A stretch of DNA of 64,000 bases from Adineta steineri (GCA_905250115.1 CAJNOI010000034.1:573390-637389), one strand, 5' to 3'. Positions 1 through 13,900 are shown, counted from the first letter of the stretch. Numbers and translations are program-made. Notes: generated from the letters alone by a model not told the origin.

Positions 1-398
1 TTAAAATTATTCTATTTTTAATTAAATCATCCTTTTAAAGTATTTTTCAAATATCAGGAAAGACAGAAAAAAAAGTCGTGATATCAACAAATGACGTCTT
101 CTATATGCTCAGTAAACACATTTGTCCGATGAGAAACAATTGTTTCTGCTCATTTTACATATAGTCAACGTAGGCGTTGACAACAACAAGAAGAATAAAC
201 ACATATATTCTATTGTTTTTCATTGATTTTATCAATGACGTCGAATATTATCTTATTTATGATATTTTTCAAATAAAAACTACTGTGATTAAATATTTCT
301 TGTTACACATTTGTTTGATCTTTTATTTTAATGCAATCAATTCTAAGATTCTTCACATATTCATCATCAAAATTTTACTAGAAACAAAAAAAAAGATA
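1..398. other. intergenic, no gene seen
   Basis: AT-rich sequence beyond the stop of the TAF4-like gene. The only open stretch (177-422, plus) has low-complexity composition and overlaps the 3' end of the antisense gene, so it looks like chance. Confidence 0.5.
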
Positions 399-1544
399 TT
401 ATCGATTAGCATAAGCATATAATAGTGTTCTTGATCGTTTCAACGTTTGTTCATTTTCCATAACAACAATAAGATCTTGTAAATTAGCACGAATTATTCT
501 AGTTGAAATACTTTTTTGATAATTATCTGATAGTTTTTGTCGTTTCAAACGACTTTCACGTAAAACAAGACATGCAGTTTCATCAGCTTCTTTTTTTCTT
601 AATTCTTCAATTACTGATAATCGATATTCATGTCCTTGCATTCGTTTTTCATCATCACCCATTATATTCATCATTTCAGATTTTTTTTGTTGAAATTTAT
701 TCATATTAATATTATTATTAAAATTTCCATTTTGTAATTTATCTAATTCAATAAGAAAACGAATTTGTTCACGTACATTACTTGTTATTTCATATGTATT
801 TGAATTTAATAAATAGGTATCAATTCGATGTTGAGCAAAGAAATGAAGACGTCGAATGATATATTTTAGAAATGTATATAATGTTTGAAGAAATAAATGT
901 TCACCAGATTCATCTAGATAAAAATTGTTTTGAGCAAAACGTATAATTAATTGTTGTTGATATTGATCGGCATCTGATCGTATAATAGGTGTTAGAAATG
1001 TTTGTTCTTGTGAAGGCTGAGTTGATATGGATGATGTAAGATCCATGAGTTGAGGACATGATGGTGGTAAACGAAAATGAGCTTGTTGTAATGATGGAAG
1101 TCGAGTTAAATCTGATGTATTAGAAATTAGATTCTGAATTAAGAAAAATTTGTATTTATCAAAATTATTTGATTTAAAATAAAACTAACATACAGATGAT
1201 GTTTGTAATGTAATCATTTTGAAAGTTTCCCATGAGTATGGATTGAATTGATGTTGTTGTAAATATTGATGTGCTAATGGAATTGTTTGAGTAAAAAAAA
1301 GAGTTAGATTAGTTTTAATAGTAACATTTAATATTTGTTGGACATTTTGAATAAATGTTTCAACCGTATATGAAGTATTAAATAAACGACGAACACATTC
1401 TTCAACATGTGTTGATAGATCATTATTAGAATATTCATTTGTTTGTATTGTTGAAGATAATTGTTTCGGTTGACCTAATTTAACAAGACGTAAAAGACGT
1501 TGTCGTAATTTCCATATTAATTCAAGATGATTTGTTGATTGCAT
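399..1544 (-). CDS. TAF4: TAF4-like TFIID subunit (TAFH plus histone-fold C-terminus)
   Basis: Two exons, 1544-1194 and 1133-399, joined by a 60-nt intron (donor GTATGT, acceptor TTCAG) in phase 0, giving 361 aa. Residues about 10-90 resemble the TAFH/NHR1 domain (RLLRLVKLGQ ... IQNVQQILNV ... IPLAHQYLQQ). The C-terminal half carries the TAF4 histone-fold region, a basic charged helix and the closing block ISTRIIRANLQDLIVVMENE, which closely parallels the human TAF4 ending ITRVNLRDLIFCLENE. TAF4 is a core TFIID component that pairs with TAF12 in the nucleus. The protein is much shorter than animal TAF4 (about 1,000 aa) and lacks the long Gln/Pro-rich N-terminus. The reading frame stays open for 11 codons upstream of the chosen ATG to a possible acceptor, so an upstream exon is possible. 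Confidence 0.85.
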
Positions 1545-2099
1545 CGAATGAAAATGAATGTAATCGATTATCGTATGCTGAATGGCATACGTTAATTAAT
1601 ATCGTTGGTATGGAAACCATGTATTTCGATATTAACTTGAATCGCAAATATACAAAGTTCTTAGATGAAGAAACTGACATTTTTGATAATATATACATCA
1701 TTTACAAGACAAAACTTTTGTTGGTAAATCTGATGATTCGTATGAATCTTTTGTGGATAGTATAAATCTTGTAATGGGTTACATTTTATTAATCAAGATT
1801 TGTTTTTACTTGAAATTATTTTGTCCAATATTTTTATTTAATAAAAAAAAGCAAATTATTCTTCATTCTTTTTTATGATTAATTGAAAATACATTATTTA
1901 AACAAAGTGGCTGGTTGTGCTAATGAACTATTAAGATCAGTTTAAATTCTTTTTTTAAATATCTAAAATATTACGAAAATTAATATTTATAAATTAAACT
2001 ATGAATGAAAAAAAAAATAATTTAAGGCACCATTAATAGAAATAATACACAAGTCACAGCGAGATTATCACATGAATATAAAAAAAAAGGTCTTATCAT
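1545..2099. other. intergenic; one unexplained open stretch
   Basis: Lies between the start of the TAF4-like gene and the stop of the BLTP3-like gene. A plus-strand open frame (1532-1765, no ATG at its head) has a coding-like mix of charged residues but no recognisable domain, and it overlaps the TAF4 start. It may be chance or the tail of a small gene. The rest is A/T-rich. Confidence 0.4.
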
Positions 2100-5000
2100 T
2101 TATTTTCGTGGTTGAACTTGAGAAATTCGTTGATATTCAGCTTTAGTTAATTCACTATCAAGTTTCGAAACTGTCTTTACTAAACTATCACGTTCACGAA
2201 GTATAATATTTTTTTCTTTTTTTTGAGTTTCTAATTCTGAACGAAGTTGTTCATTTTCTAAACGAAAGATTTCTAATTGTCGTAGTTTTTCTTGTAAATC
2301 ATCATTATTAGAATTTGATTCTAATAAAGATTGATTTTTTTGATCTAAATTAAATAATCCAATAAAATAATTTTTTTTTATTGTACAAATTTACCATTAC
2401 TATTCGATTTATGAATTATCAATTGTCCATCAATTTGTCGAAGAATATGTAACCCTTCGATATTTATTTTTACCGGTGGTTTAGTTTCTACAATAGCATG
2501 TGTAGTTGAATTTTCTTGCAAAGGCTATATAAAACAAAGTATAATAATCAAAAAAAGAAAAAATAATTATTTCATACTTCAAGTGTTAGATGTATATTGC
2601 TTAAATATATATCGATGGGAACAATTTTAAGTGGTTGATTTTGTCTAATGAATTTTTCTTCAGATGTTAGAATTTCTTCGAGATTTAGTGTAATTACATC
2701 AATAGCATGACTAGCAAGTGATAATGTACGATCTTGAATCTTTACACAAACAAGTGGTGTTGGTGATGATATTTTATCTTTTGGAAAATCAATACGAATA
2801 TTTATTGGTGGAACTTTTTCATTATTAAATTCATCTATAAATCAATCAAATATATTTTTTTTCAAAATAAAAGATCATTAATTTATACCAGGATTTTCGT
2901 TATCAAATAATTTCGGTTTAATTGTATCGAATTTTAATGCAAAAAATTCATCAATACGTAAATATTTTGCATTACATGCAATATACATTGGTTTATCAGT
3001 TTTTGTATCATCTTCTGTTATACAAACATTGAGTTGATTCAGTTTAATAAATACACCATTAACCTAAATGAAAGAAAAAGAAATCATATATCGTTTACTT
3101 TTTTTAATATTGAACATACAGATTCTAATGCTGTTGTTCTAATACAATTTTTATCCGTTAAACTAATACAATCATCATCAAGTTCAATACGTGCTGCTTT
3201 TTGTTGTTCAAAATCGTTCGTAAATAAACTTGCATCGAGATCACCATCTAAATATTCGGTCATATCTAATTGAGATAAAGTATCATCACTATCACTCATA
3301 TTCATAGATGATGCGATCGATGGACTACGTGTTCCTTTGGAAAAAATATCTAATCCACGATGAAAATTTTCTTCAAATTTAGATTTTTTGTATCCTGATA
3401 CTGATGGGTTTTTCGTTGGAATTGTTGGTTCGATTTTAGTTGTATTAAAAAAAGTTGGTGTTGCTGGTTTAGGTACTGGATCAACAGGAATGTTAAGATC
3501 GGATATATGACGTGTGATAGATTCAATTTCGATTGAGGGTGGACTTGATGAAGTCGGTGTTGCAGGATCAATCATCGTATTATCAAGACCATCAATAACA
3601 GTAAGTGTAAATGTACTTGGAGCAGTTAAACAAATTGTTATTTTCATATCATCGGAAGTATTAATTGGCATAGTTTTTTGTTTAATTAAATTCATTTGAT
3701 CTGTAATATTATCAATTTTGTCGAGAAACAAACCTAGTTCATCGACTAGATGCATAATAAATGTATATTGTATCTGGGAAATTTTCAATATAGATGAAGT
3801 TTCCAAAATACCAAGAATATTTAACACGGGATCTGATCAATAGTACAGAATAGAATTTTTTTAGAAATAGAAAATATTAATAAAATTACTTTTTTCATTT
3901 GTATCCACTACAGTCCAACCATTTAATGTTACAGAACTAATTATATTCTGTTTTATTATTCGACCTGAATCTGATGATGAAGGTGTGTAATCCAAATAAA
4001 TATTTTCAGCATCAAAATGCCAGATATCATATTTTGCAGACTATGAAAACAAAGAAGAATAAATTCTACAGAAAACTATTTTGATTGCAAGTCTATCTAT
4101 AAAAACAAAGGCACTGCTCTTCAATCAAAGTTTCTGAAAATCAATCAGTGTAGTGCGGACACACAATCTATATTTCATACTTTTTTTAATGAATCTGTTG
4201 TCATTGTATAATAGGTATGTAGTGCTTTACTAGCCGATGGCGATTCTGGTAAAGTATTAGGTTTTGTACATAATGGATTATTATATAAGAATGTTTCATA
4301 TGGATGTTTTTCAAATAATGGACTAATACGTGTTGTTGTTGTATTTGAAAAAGGCCATTGATTTTGTTGAAAAAAATTTGTTTTTTTAAATAATTCTAAA
4401 TGTTGTTCAAGTTTCGTTCGATTACTTGTTGATTCTATTCGAGTATTTGTAACTAAAACTTTGGATATACTAAATTCAAGTGTTTCAAAATCTTGTTGAT
4501 TGGATATATCTGATTCGGAAGTTTTATCATTTTTGGTTGGTTGAACATTGGAAAACATATCCGAACTTATAAGTATCTATAAAGGAAAAAATATTTGCAA
4601 AAAAACAATAAGCTTAAAATTTTAATATACTCGTGGTAACATAGCTTCGACAGTAATCTCTATACGTTCAGAATCACTACTTGGTTCATTAGTTTCTAAT
4701 ACACCGGAATTATCCTAAGAAAAATAGAAGATAAATATCGTTGTTTCATAATCATTTTACTATTGTTATTGATAATGTCGAAATAAATGCATGTAACCAA
4801 CTTGATGTAGTAAAATCAAGACGAAAAAGAAATGGCATTATTTGAATATATAAATCACTATTTGGTACTAAAATAAAAAGACAATGTATTTAGTTTTTTT
4901 TGTTCATTAATTTTACCAGGAAATGAATAAGGTATTGGATAATAATATTCAGTATGTTGAATATTAATTAAACCGAACGAATCTGGTACTTGATAATATG

Positions 5001-6949
5001 CTTTATCAGATGAAATTAATGGTCGACGACGTTTTTGATGTTTATCATTATTTAATGAAACAGGATAGAAAACAAGATCATCAATATTTATAACACTACA
5101 TGATTCAAATAAACGAATACGATTAGTACGAAGAGCTTTTTCAAATCTCATAGCTAAATAAAATATAAAATAGTATCACGATTTGAAAATTTTCAGCTTA
5201 CACATTTCATCATTTGGTACAGATGCTTTAGCAATATTCAATTGTTCGTACCATTGTTCATGTAATTTACTTGCCCATTCATTACGTTTGAATGATTGAA
5301 TTTCATTATATTTTATCCAATGTTTTTTTGATGTACCAAATTCATGATATGGATAATGATCAAGAGAAAAATTTGCTAGAGTTAATTGTAATGCACCATT
5401 TTCAACTAAACGATCAGCTAAAAAAGAATTTTTCATTTCAATAATCTTATTCATATTTATTATCTACACATACGAAGAATACCTGTATCAGCAATAATAT
5501 GTAAATCTAATCGTTTAATAGTAAAATGTAATGATGTTTCAATAATATCAAAGCGTGCAAAAAGATCAGTAGATTGTTGTCCGTTATTTAATGGATTAAA
5601 TGGATTTGTTAATTCATTAGTACCTATCGACGATTGTTTAGGTGGATATGTCGATGCTTGTACTTGTTTTTCTGATTTCTAAATTTAATCTTATGATCAA
5701 AATATTACGATATTTGTATACGTACATTCAATTTATTTCCCACATTACGTTTGTTTTCGTCCGATGCTTTCTTCATTAGTTGTGTTATTTCTTTGTATGT
5801 ATTTAATGCTGATTTTAATTGCGTATCATTTAAAACTGATAGAAAATCATCAAATTCTATCATAACACGAGATGCTACCATAGAGCTATCTATAAAAAGT
5901 AAATAGATGATGTCAATTTTGCATTGGAAAAGATAAAAAAAACCTTGAATATTTTTTTTCATTGCAATTCTTACACGACATGAATTAGCAATAAAACGTA
6001 GTGCTGTTCCTGGTAGATTATTATCATTTGATGAAGCTTGAATACGTGCATTTGGCCAAGATATTTCCTTTTTATATTAAAAAGATATATTTATTCATTT
6101 GAAATAAAATAAATTTTTTCTTTACTTTAAAAAGTATAATATGATCTTTAGCAGTATTTCGAAGACGAGTTGCAGTTAATGTCTCAACTCGTTTTCCATT
6201 GGGAGCTGTACTATAAATATCTAAACTAGGTAGCTAAAAAAGCCACATATTTCAATAAGATTTCTATTAAACATTAACATACACAAATCGATGCTTTGAA
6301 ACCTTGAGCTTTTATTTCAAATATTAAATTTGTAATTGTTAATGAAATTCCATCAATAACACGATTAGTAAAACCATATTTACCCATTGAACTATAGATA
6401 ATACAAATTGAATTTAAAAAAAAATATATATAAAATTCTTACGGATCATTGGCATTTGATAAATTATGTATATCACGAAGTTGTTCACATGTTTCAATTT
6501 CAATAGTAACATCATCTAATTGCTATAGCAAATGATAAAAATCATATGAAAGATATATATATACGTTTTTTTTCTTACTATTTGAATTGGTAATGTTTTT
6601 AAACTTGTCCAAGGAATCTAAATAATAGAAAAACAAGATTTATTTTTCTTGACTTGTTTAAGTAATCATTATACTTTAATAAAAACTCGTCCACATGTTG
6701 CTTTTTTAATTTTAAGCCATATGGGTAATTCAATGACATCTTCTAATGCTTTTTCGTCTAAATTAATTGATGATAATTCACCTTCACCTTTTAATGTACT
6801 TAAATTAATTTGATTTGATGAGAGATTTTTGACAAATCTTTAGAGAAATTTAATAAAACAAAAAGATAGTTTAGATTAGCAAAAAAATGAGAATTTTTTT
6901 CACACTTTGATAATCGTTTGATAATTTGATTTTTTAGTATTGACGCCAT
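2100..6949 (-). CDS. BLTP3: BLTP3-type bridge-like lipid transfer protein (UHRF1BP1/UHRF1BP1L, SHIP164 family)
   Basis: About 19 short exons with introns of 50-70 nt run from ATG 6949-6947 to TAA 2102-2100. The N-terminus (MASILKNQIIKRLSK, then NLS..INLSTLKGEGEL and, across introns, IPWTSLKTLPIQI) is the chorein-like start shared with human UHRF1BP1 (MAGIIKKQILKHLSR ... INLSTLKGEGEL ... IPWTKLKTHPI). Further collinear blocks include the DYYPYH-like HYPYHEFGTSKKHW, TEYYYP, the FSNTTTTRISPLFEKHPYE segment and a C-terminal coiled coil (LENEQLRSELETQKKEK) where the human protein ends in a similar coil. The family forms a hydrophobic groove that moves lipids at endosome/Golgi contact sites and binds Rab5. 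Order and ends match, so the gene looks complete. I did not place every internal splice junction. Confidence 0.85.
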
Positions 6950-7128
6950 TGAATATATATATATTCTTTAATGAATCTAATCAATACAGAAATATTATCT
7001 ATAGTTATTTTAAATATATATTTATCGATCAAATCAAGGTCAAATTGCATAGATGTCACTCGGTTCTATAGGAAACAACACGCGTTTTTGTTTATTCTAA
7101 TTAAAAGGTAAGAAAGTAAGTTTTTAAT

Positions 7129-7971
7129 TCAATTTCCAGCTACTGTAGTGTTTGCCGTTGTAGTTGAAACATGTTTAACATATTCAATGGATTTGTCGAA
7201 GCGTTGTTGCATAAGTTCAAGTAATTGTTGTATAAGAATATTTGTCTGTGCAAAATTTTTATCAATAATAAAACCAAGATTTTTTTCTAAGGAACAATAT
7301 GGTGTTTCTAATTCATAAGATGAACCATAGATTAATTGAATTTGTGATGAAAGTGATTGTTCTAAATTTGATTTCGATTGATTGCAAGTTGAAAATGATT
7401 TACATCGAAGTATAATCGATTCTGATATTGTATATGGTGTACGAAGAATATTATATGCTTGATTAGTATCAAATGAACAATTTGGATTATTTTCTCGACC
7501 TTTTAAATTCCAACCAATATATATAAATGTTGTATTTAATAATGAAAGACTACAGTTAATATAATCACATTGAAATGCAATATTTCGTAGAATATATGGT
7601 TCAACATGACGTGAATCAAAATGTAATTGAAAATTATATTCATAATCATCTGTTGTTGTATTATGTAAACATTGATTTATAGTTTCATTATTATAATGTA
7701 TTTGAATTTCAGCAGTATAGAAATATTGACATGGATAACGTCGATATTGAAATATATGATGATCATAATCAAATAATCGAACTGTTGTAACATATGCAAG
7801 TACAGGATTATCAGACCATTCATGAATCTTCATTAGATCTCTTGATAAACTGTAACTTGGATAGAGATCACCAGTATTTGAACTGACCACATTATTAAGA
7901 ATGAGAAAGACAATAATAGAAATATGCATTGATAATGAAATCATCGTTTTGGGTTGGACTTTATTTTCCAT
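7129..7971 (-). CDS. secreted or membrane-anchored orphan glycoprotein
   Basis: Single open frame of 280 aa. A hydrophobic stretch at residues 12-30 (ISLSMHISIIVFLILNNVV) acts as signal peptide or signal anchor; a start at Met10 would give a more typical signal peptide. The remainder has about eight cysteines and many N-glycosylation sequons (NET, NTT, NCS, NTT, NCS, NQS), consistent with an extracellular domain. A short Thr-rich tail closes the protein and no GPI or second membrane segment is obvious. I recognise no family. It sits 180 nt upstream of the BLTP3-like gene on the same strand and is intronless, unlike its neighbours. Lineage-specific secreted proteins of this kind are common in rotifers, but that is inference. 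Confidence 0.6.
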   Translation of the reverse strand: MENKVQPKTMISLSMHISIIVFLILNNVVSSNTGDLYPSYSLSRDLMKIHEWSDNPVLAYVTTVRLFDYDHHIFQYRRYPCQYFYTAEIQIHYNNETINQCLHNTTTDDYEYNFQLHFDSRHVEPYILRNIAFQCDYINCSLSLLNTTFIYIGWNLKGRENNPNCSFDTNQAYNILRTPYTISESIILRCKSFSTCNQSKSNLEQSLSSQIQLIYGSSYELETPYCSLEKNLGFIIDKNFAQTNILIQQLLELMQQRFDKSIEYVKHVSTTTANTTVAGN

Positions 7972-8792
7972 AAGAAATAGAAATACATCGTACTTTTATA
8001 TATCACTAATTCATAGATTGTACTTAAAAATATTAATTATCTATTTTTGGAAATTATTAATATGTCAGCTATTGGACTGTGTAAAGAATTATTTACATAT
8101 GATGTTTCATTTCTATGAATACATCATCCTACTCAAAAGTCAAATTGATTGAACTTCTCTCCCAACTGAACAAATGAATTGCTCTCTGATATGCATCTTA
8201 CGACAGAACATAGCTAAATGAGTCATCGTATTCAAATCATTAAACACCTGGAGTATTCATTAATAATTATCTACAGCTGTTCATGCTCATTTCTTATACC
8301 TTGTAGATCAATCAAGAGTTTTTTTTCTCTTCCCACTGAAACGAATTGAATAATCGATCATTAGATATTCGAACGATATCTAATTATTTATCTTTCTAAT
8401 AATCACTATATACTCTAAGAACAAATGTTGTCTTACTTCGATATAGCGTAGATAATTAAGAAAGCAAAAATAAAAGTCAAACAATAATCATGTTTTTTTC
8501 TTTTTTTCATACACAAGCAAGAAACAAAGCAAAATCAATTTTTCTCTAGTCTAATATAAAAAACAGACAATTTTATAAAAAGTCTCATCATCTTCACTAC
8601 CGTCCAAAAGAGAGAATAACGCAAAAAACAAAGTCACAGACGTAATTGAGAGAGAAAGTTACATACTCCACAATGAGTATTCAACATACATGAGATCAAA
8701 AAGAAAGAAAAAAAAAAAGACAGGAAAATTTCATATTCATCCATCAATATGATGAGTAAAAGATATTTGTTTTGAACAAAAAAAACACATAT
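7972..8792. other. intergenic, no gene seen
   Basis: Region upstream of the secreted orphan gene and downstream of the CDC25 stop. AT-rich, with an A-rich/GA-rich stretch near 8690-8730. No coding exon, tRNA or clear repeat was recognised. Confidence 0.5.
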
Positions 8793-10997
8793 TTAATATT
8801 GTGGTGGAGATTCAGTATATCGAAGATCATATCGAATATTTGATGAACGACATTGATTTGTATTATGAGAAGAAAATGAAAGACAAGAACGAAATGTTAA
8901 TCCACGTGTTCGTCGTCCACCACCAGTTGTTTCATTTGCACCTGTAAATTTATCAAATTGTTTTGTTTCAAATCGATATTGTCGATATTGTTCTTGATAA
9001 TCAACATCAATCATTGTTCGATATTGATTTGGTAAACAGAATTCCTAGATAAAAAATAACAAAATGTATTTCTACTACAAACAAAAGACTAAATTCTTAC
9101 TTTTGAATATTCATAAAATGCTTTATAACCGCCTTCAAGTAAATAAATTTCTGGATAATGTAATTGTGGATAATTTTTTTCATGTATATTACGATCTTCT
9201 GAGCGAAAATAACGTAACCTAATAGAAATTCAAAATTATTCATCTTCGAAAACAAACAAAATGAAAAATAACTTACATGGATGGTGCTCGTTCAGATGAA
9301 AATTCACAATGAAAAATAAAAATATTTCTTTTCGATGAATTACTTAATTCTAACGGTTTACGAAAATATTCATCATAAACTTGTGAACGTGTATATATAT
9401 TTTTCGCTGATTGTATATGACCACCTTCATATTCATATGGATAACGACAATCAATAATATGTAAATTTTCAATTTCAGATGAATAGATATTTCCTAATAT
9501 ATCAACCATCTACAACAAGAAAAATATTAAATAATTATACATATTACAGTCTATTTATATTTTTTACCGTTTCAGGACTTATACAAGCAAGATCAGGATG
9601 TTTTCGACTTTTACATCTTGGTAATAGATATGAACGAGAACGATCACCAACTAATTCTCTATTACAACCAAGTTCAACAGATTGTTTTATTTGTTCTTCA
9701 TTCGGGTCAGTTAAACTACGCATTAACTAGAAAGAAATATTTTTTTAATAAAATTATCATTCGAAGAAATTTAAAACACATACACTAATACCACGCCGCG
9801 AACTTTTGATAGATAAATTATTTTCTTTATTAGTTTCATCAAAGATTTTACTGCGTTTTATTGAACGACAATTTTCACTGTTTTCATCTTCATCATAAGT
9901 TCGTTTATTTAAATTTTCTTCTGTAGTAACAACTGTTAAAATTGGCATATTTTTTTCATTATCAGATAAACAGAGAGGTAATGGTTTTAATCGTCGTTGT
10001 CGATTACGAACAGGATTTGGTGTCACTGTCGAAAGTGTTTTATCAAATAGGTTAACAAGATTATCTGAATGTGAATCCTATATGTAAATAAAAAAAAATA
10101 ATTAAGAGCAATTTTTGTTTTTATTGCAAAACAAACCGATGATGATTGAGAACGTGTTTGCATTGAATGACGCGATTCGTTTGAACGAATTTTTTTATTT
10201 TGATTCTGTATAGTTAATGGTTGACGTTTTGATGCAGGTCGAGCAAGCATATTAAAGCCATAATGTTCTAATTTTGAACGTGTTACGATACTTGTTGTTA
10301 TTTCTGATTTAGTCGACAACCTTAAAAAATTAATTTGAAAAAATATAAATAAGATTATCATTAGTTTGTTGTCGTTTTGCTAATGGTAGGGTGGTACTTA
10401 GCCATTTACCTCAAGGGAGAGCAAAATACGTGACATGAAAGTTGACACTTGTCTATAATTGCATGAGAGAGAGAGAGAGAGCGAGCGAAAAAAAATGAGG
10501 GTAAGATCGTTGAACTTGAATGATAGAAGAGAAGGAAAAAATTTTGAAAAAAAAAATGTCAACGGTCGAACGCACACTCTACACTTGAGTGCCATCGAAT
10601 TGTCAGTCATAAATCAAGTAGAACGAATTCTGTCGCCGTTCATGTGAAACTAAGCATGGGATTTAGTGAATAAAAACATATATAAATACATACTGTTCAT
10701 CTTGAATAATCGAATGATGATATTCTTGTCGGAGATTATGTACTATAAAGAAATAATTTTATTTATATCTTCACTAATAAAGATTTTCATACGTATAGAT
10801 ATCGATTGTGGACTATCATCTGTTTCATCATCACTTGAAGAGAAAACAAGTTTTCGTCTGGGTGTACGTCTAAATAGAAATATTTAATGAGATATTTTTT
10901 GAAAATATAACAATTAAAGTTTGTTAATGTCTCTTGCTCTTCTATTTTCTTACCTTAACATAAAACGACAACTTATAGGAGAAGTTGTCTTATTCAT
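8793..10997 (-). CDS. CDC25: CDC25-type dual-specificity phosphatase
   Basis: Nine exons: 10997-10954, 10869-10793, 10742-10694, 10320-10137, 10077-9784, 9726-9568, 9509-9277, 9218-9101, 9044-8793. Together they make 1,410 nt (469 aa) in one frame. The C-terminal rhodanese-like catalytic domain is unmistakable: LVGDRSRSYLLP, HIIDCRYPYEYEGGHIQSA and the active-site loop HCEFSSERA (CX5R with catalytic Cys and Arg present), then YPQLHYPEIYLLEGGYKAFY. CDC25 removes inhibitory phosphates from CDK1/CDK2 and drives mitotic entry. The N-terminus is disordered, with RTPRRKLVFSSSDDE and several basic Ser/Thr sites typical of regulation by kinases and 14-3-3. Exon 3 is only 49 nt and intron 3 (10321-10693, 373 nt) is much longer than the others and holds a GA-rich tract. 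Confidence 0.93.
10464..10482 (+). repeat. GA microsatellite in CDC25 intron 3
   Basis: A short run of GA dinucleotides on the plus strand followed by GCGAGCGA and an A-rich stretch. It lies inside the long third intron of the minus-strand CDC25 gene, where it reads as CT and could serve as a polypyrimidine tract. Confidence 0.6.
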
Positions 10998-13900
10998 ATT
11001 CAGCCAATGTTCGATATCAAATAAAGTATTCATTCATATATATATATAGATAGATAATTGATAACTCTCTGAAGATAATAGTCACCACAACATAGAGAAG
11101 AAAACGAGTGATGTTATGTGCATTTCATCATGATGAAACTGGGACGACCATTGAACTAACGCGAATAAATTTTTTTTTCTTCTCGTTCAGATTGATGAAA
11201 AAATATTTGTTTCTCTTCTCTTCTCTTCTCTTTCGCATACACTCCCAACGTTTGTCGAGCTTAACGAATTTTTTGAACGTTGGTGTGGTCAATAAACATA
11301 TAGAAACCAACGAACAGGACACAGCAAGAGAAAAGGAAGGAAAAGAGAATGGGTGGGAGACGAAATCGATGCAATGACGGATAACATCCTTTCAACACTC
11401 TTTCCCTCCCGGGAAACAGAGTTCGTTGGAAAAGAAGAAATAACAATACAAGGAAAGAGAACGTTAGATACGAAATTTCAACGTTGTTTTCATATGCACT
11501 TTAATGCAGATTTAATCACATCTAACGCTATCAAAGAGGGGGAATACGACTGATTGTTCGTATTCAATGAAATAAAAGAACAAAAAAGTTAGTTTATATT
11601 ATAGACTATACATTTATATGCATTCATTTTAAAAAAATTTTGTAATTATATCATGTCAAATTTCAACAAGCTGTTAAAGAAGATGGATGTGTGAGAAAAA
11701 AAAGAATACATATGATGAAATTTATAATGTATTGACAAATTCATCAAAACAGCTGGAGAGAAATCTGATGAACCATAGGTTTTTATATAGGTCAAAATCG
11801 AACATATGTCGTTATATTATTCCTTAGACTATTATTCTTGAATTTTTAGAAACAAAGTAGTCTGTCAGAATTCTTGATTTATTTTCAATAACGTGCATCT
11901 TATTATTGATCTACAATATGAATGAAAATTACCTGTCACTGAAAGTAGTTCTTGTTGTTTGCATTGTCTGTTGCTATGAATAGATCAGTTAAGTTGAATT
12001 GAGCAACTGTTAGTAATAATCATTTGAGATGCTTGATTATTTATTAGACTTTTTTTCGATATAGGGAGAAGAAGAGAAAGAGAAAGAGAGAGAGACGAAA
12101 AAAAAAAGAAGAAATTAAACAGATAGCTCTAACAACAAGAAAAGATTTCTTCTTCTTGTTCAAATAGACACGTCTGACTAACTGACTGACTATCTGACAG
12201 TCGTCCTATGTTTGTATATGCAGCTGTTGAAAACGAAATGACGTAAAGAAAAGATGTTTTTCTCTCTCTCTCTCTCTATCGTTCTATTTTTCTCTCTTTC
12301 GAACGCAAAAGAAAGCACGTCTTAGTTATGGTTAATATGTTTAATCAGCTGATCCTTGTTGTTCGAGAAAATAATAAGAATTTGTTAAAATATTTTTCAC
12401 AAGAAACAAAAAAATATTTCAAATAATCATTAGGTGTGAAATGTTCTTTGATCTTACTTTTTGTTTTCTCAAATTACATTAATGTCAACTGTAGCTGTGT
12501 GTGTGTGTTATCTCGATTTAAAAGTAAATCTATCATATCAGTTGTCAGCATCATGCTTGTTTTTTCTATCTTCTTTTAATGATCAACACAGAAAAAGAAG
12601 AACATAAAAAATTGTTAGTGTCACCGAAAATACATCGCTATCGAATTCATTCTAACACAATATGATTATTGACTACTGTGAAAATTAAATAATCCTTTAA
12701 AACCAGCTTGCTATCTTTCTTTGAAGATAATTTTCTTAAATGAAAAAACGGTTTTGTTCTTTTGTTAGAAAATTCAATGAATTGTTGTTTGTTTGAGAGT
12801 AACTCATTAGCCATGCATAACAATAAGACTCGAAATGATCGTCATGTGCAACTAATTGAATGTAGACTGTACGTTAATTGATAGACCAATTATGTAACTA
12901 ATTCACATACGAATAATTATGATTCTATTGCAAATTCACACTTCGATATTGTATTTACTTATTTCACGTGTTAAATTTAAATGTGCTTAATTTTTCTTCG
13001 AGAAAAAGAGAAACAATATTGAGATCAGTTGTTTGTCTTGTCAATTGCAATAGTAGTAACATAAGTGTTATTCTCAGAATAAAGCATGTTACGTAGCAAT
13101 TAGTTTTGTCATATAAGCGTGAATAAGCTCTATTTCACAAACAAATTATGATCGGCTATTTAATTGTATTCGATAAGTTTCTAATTAGTATTGGTATAGA
13201 GAATATATGTATGAGATGTTTTATTTACAGAAAAGGAAAATAAATATTGTAATTTTAAAGTAAAGCTTGTTTTGAAATCAAAGGGTTTCGTTATAGAGAC
13301 ATACATGATTGTTTTATGTTTAATCGGAAATGTCAAAATACTTTCAAATAAAAGTAAATATGGATGACGTTTCGAAACAATTAATCTCGATAATGAGAAT
13401 AAAGATAAATAAATGAACGTTTCTTAATTTTGTTATTAGATATAGTCGACGAAAATAGTCCGTGTATTATTATTCTAGAAGGAAAACTATTGTTTTTATA
13501 AATCGGTTAATTTGTATGGTATGAATAAGGTGTTCATTTTTCATTAGAAGAAACAAAATGACTATAACTGATGATCAGTCGAATATTGATAGGACCATTT
13601 TTTATGAACAAAAGATTTCATAATTTATAATGATGGATTTTATAGCTAGTATATGAAAACATAACTCTTGATGAATTACGAAAATATTCTTTTAAACTGA
13701 AATCGTTAATTAAAACAAAATATAAGTTTTTATCATCATTAATTGTTTTATCCACAACTATCAGAAGCGATCAGTTCGAATACAGTCGCAGAATGTAATT
13801 GAGTAAGAAATATGATTTGGTATTGGTATGTCGATTTTGTTATGTATATTTTTAAAAATAAGAAATGTTGAATAAATATCATACACATTTCCTTTTACTT

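Noticed and set aside
1532-1765. Small plus-strand gene
   Set aside because: Starts without ATG, overlaps the TAF4 start on the other strand, and has no recognisable domain; left as unexplained.
11108-11553. Overlapping open frames on both strands
   Set aside because: No start context, no splice partners, low-complexity composition; likely chance in the CDC25 upstream region.
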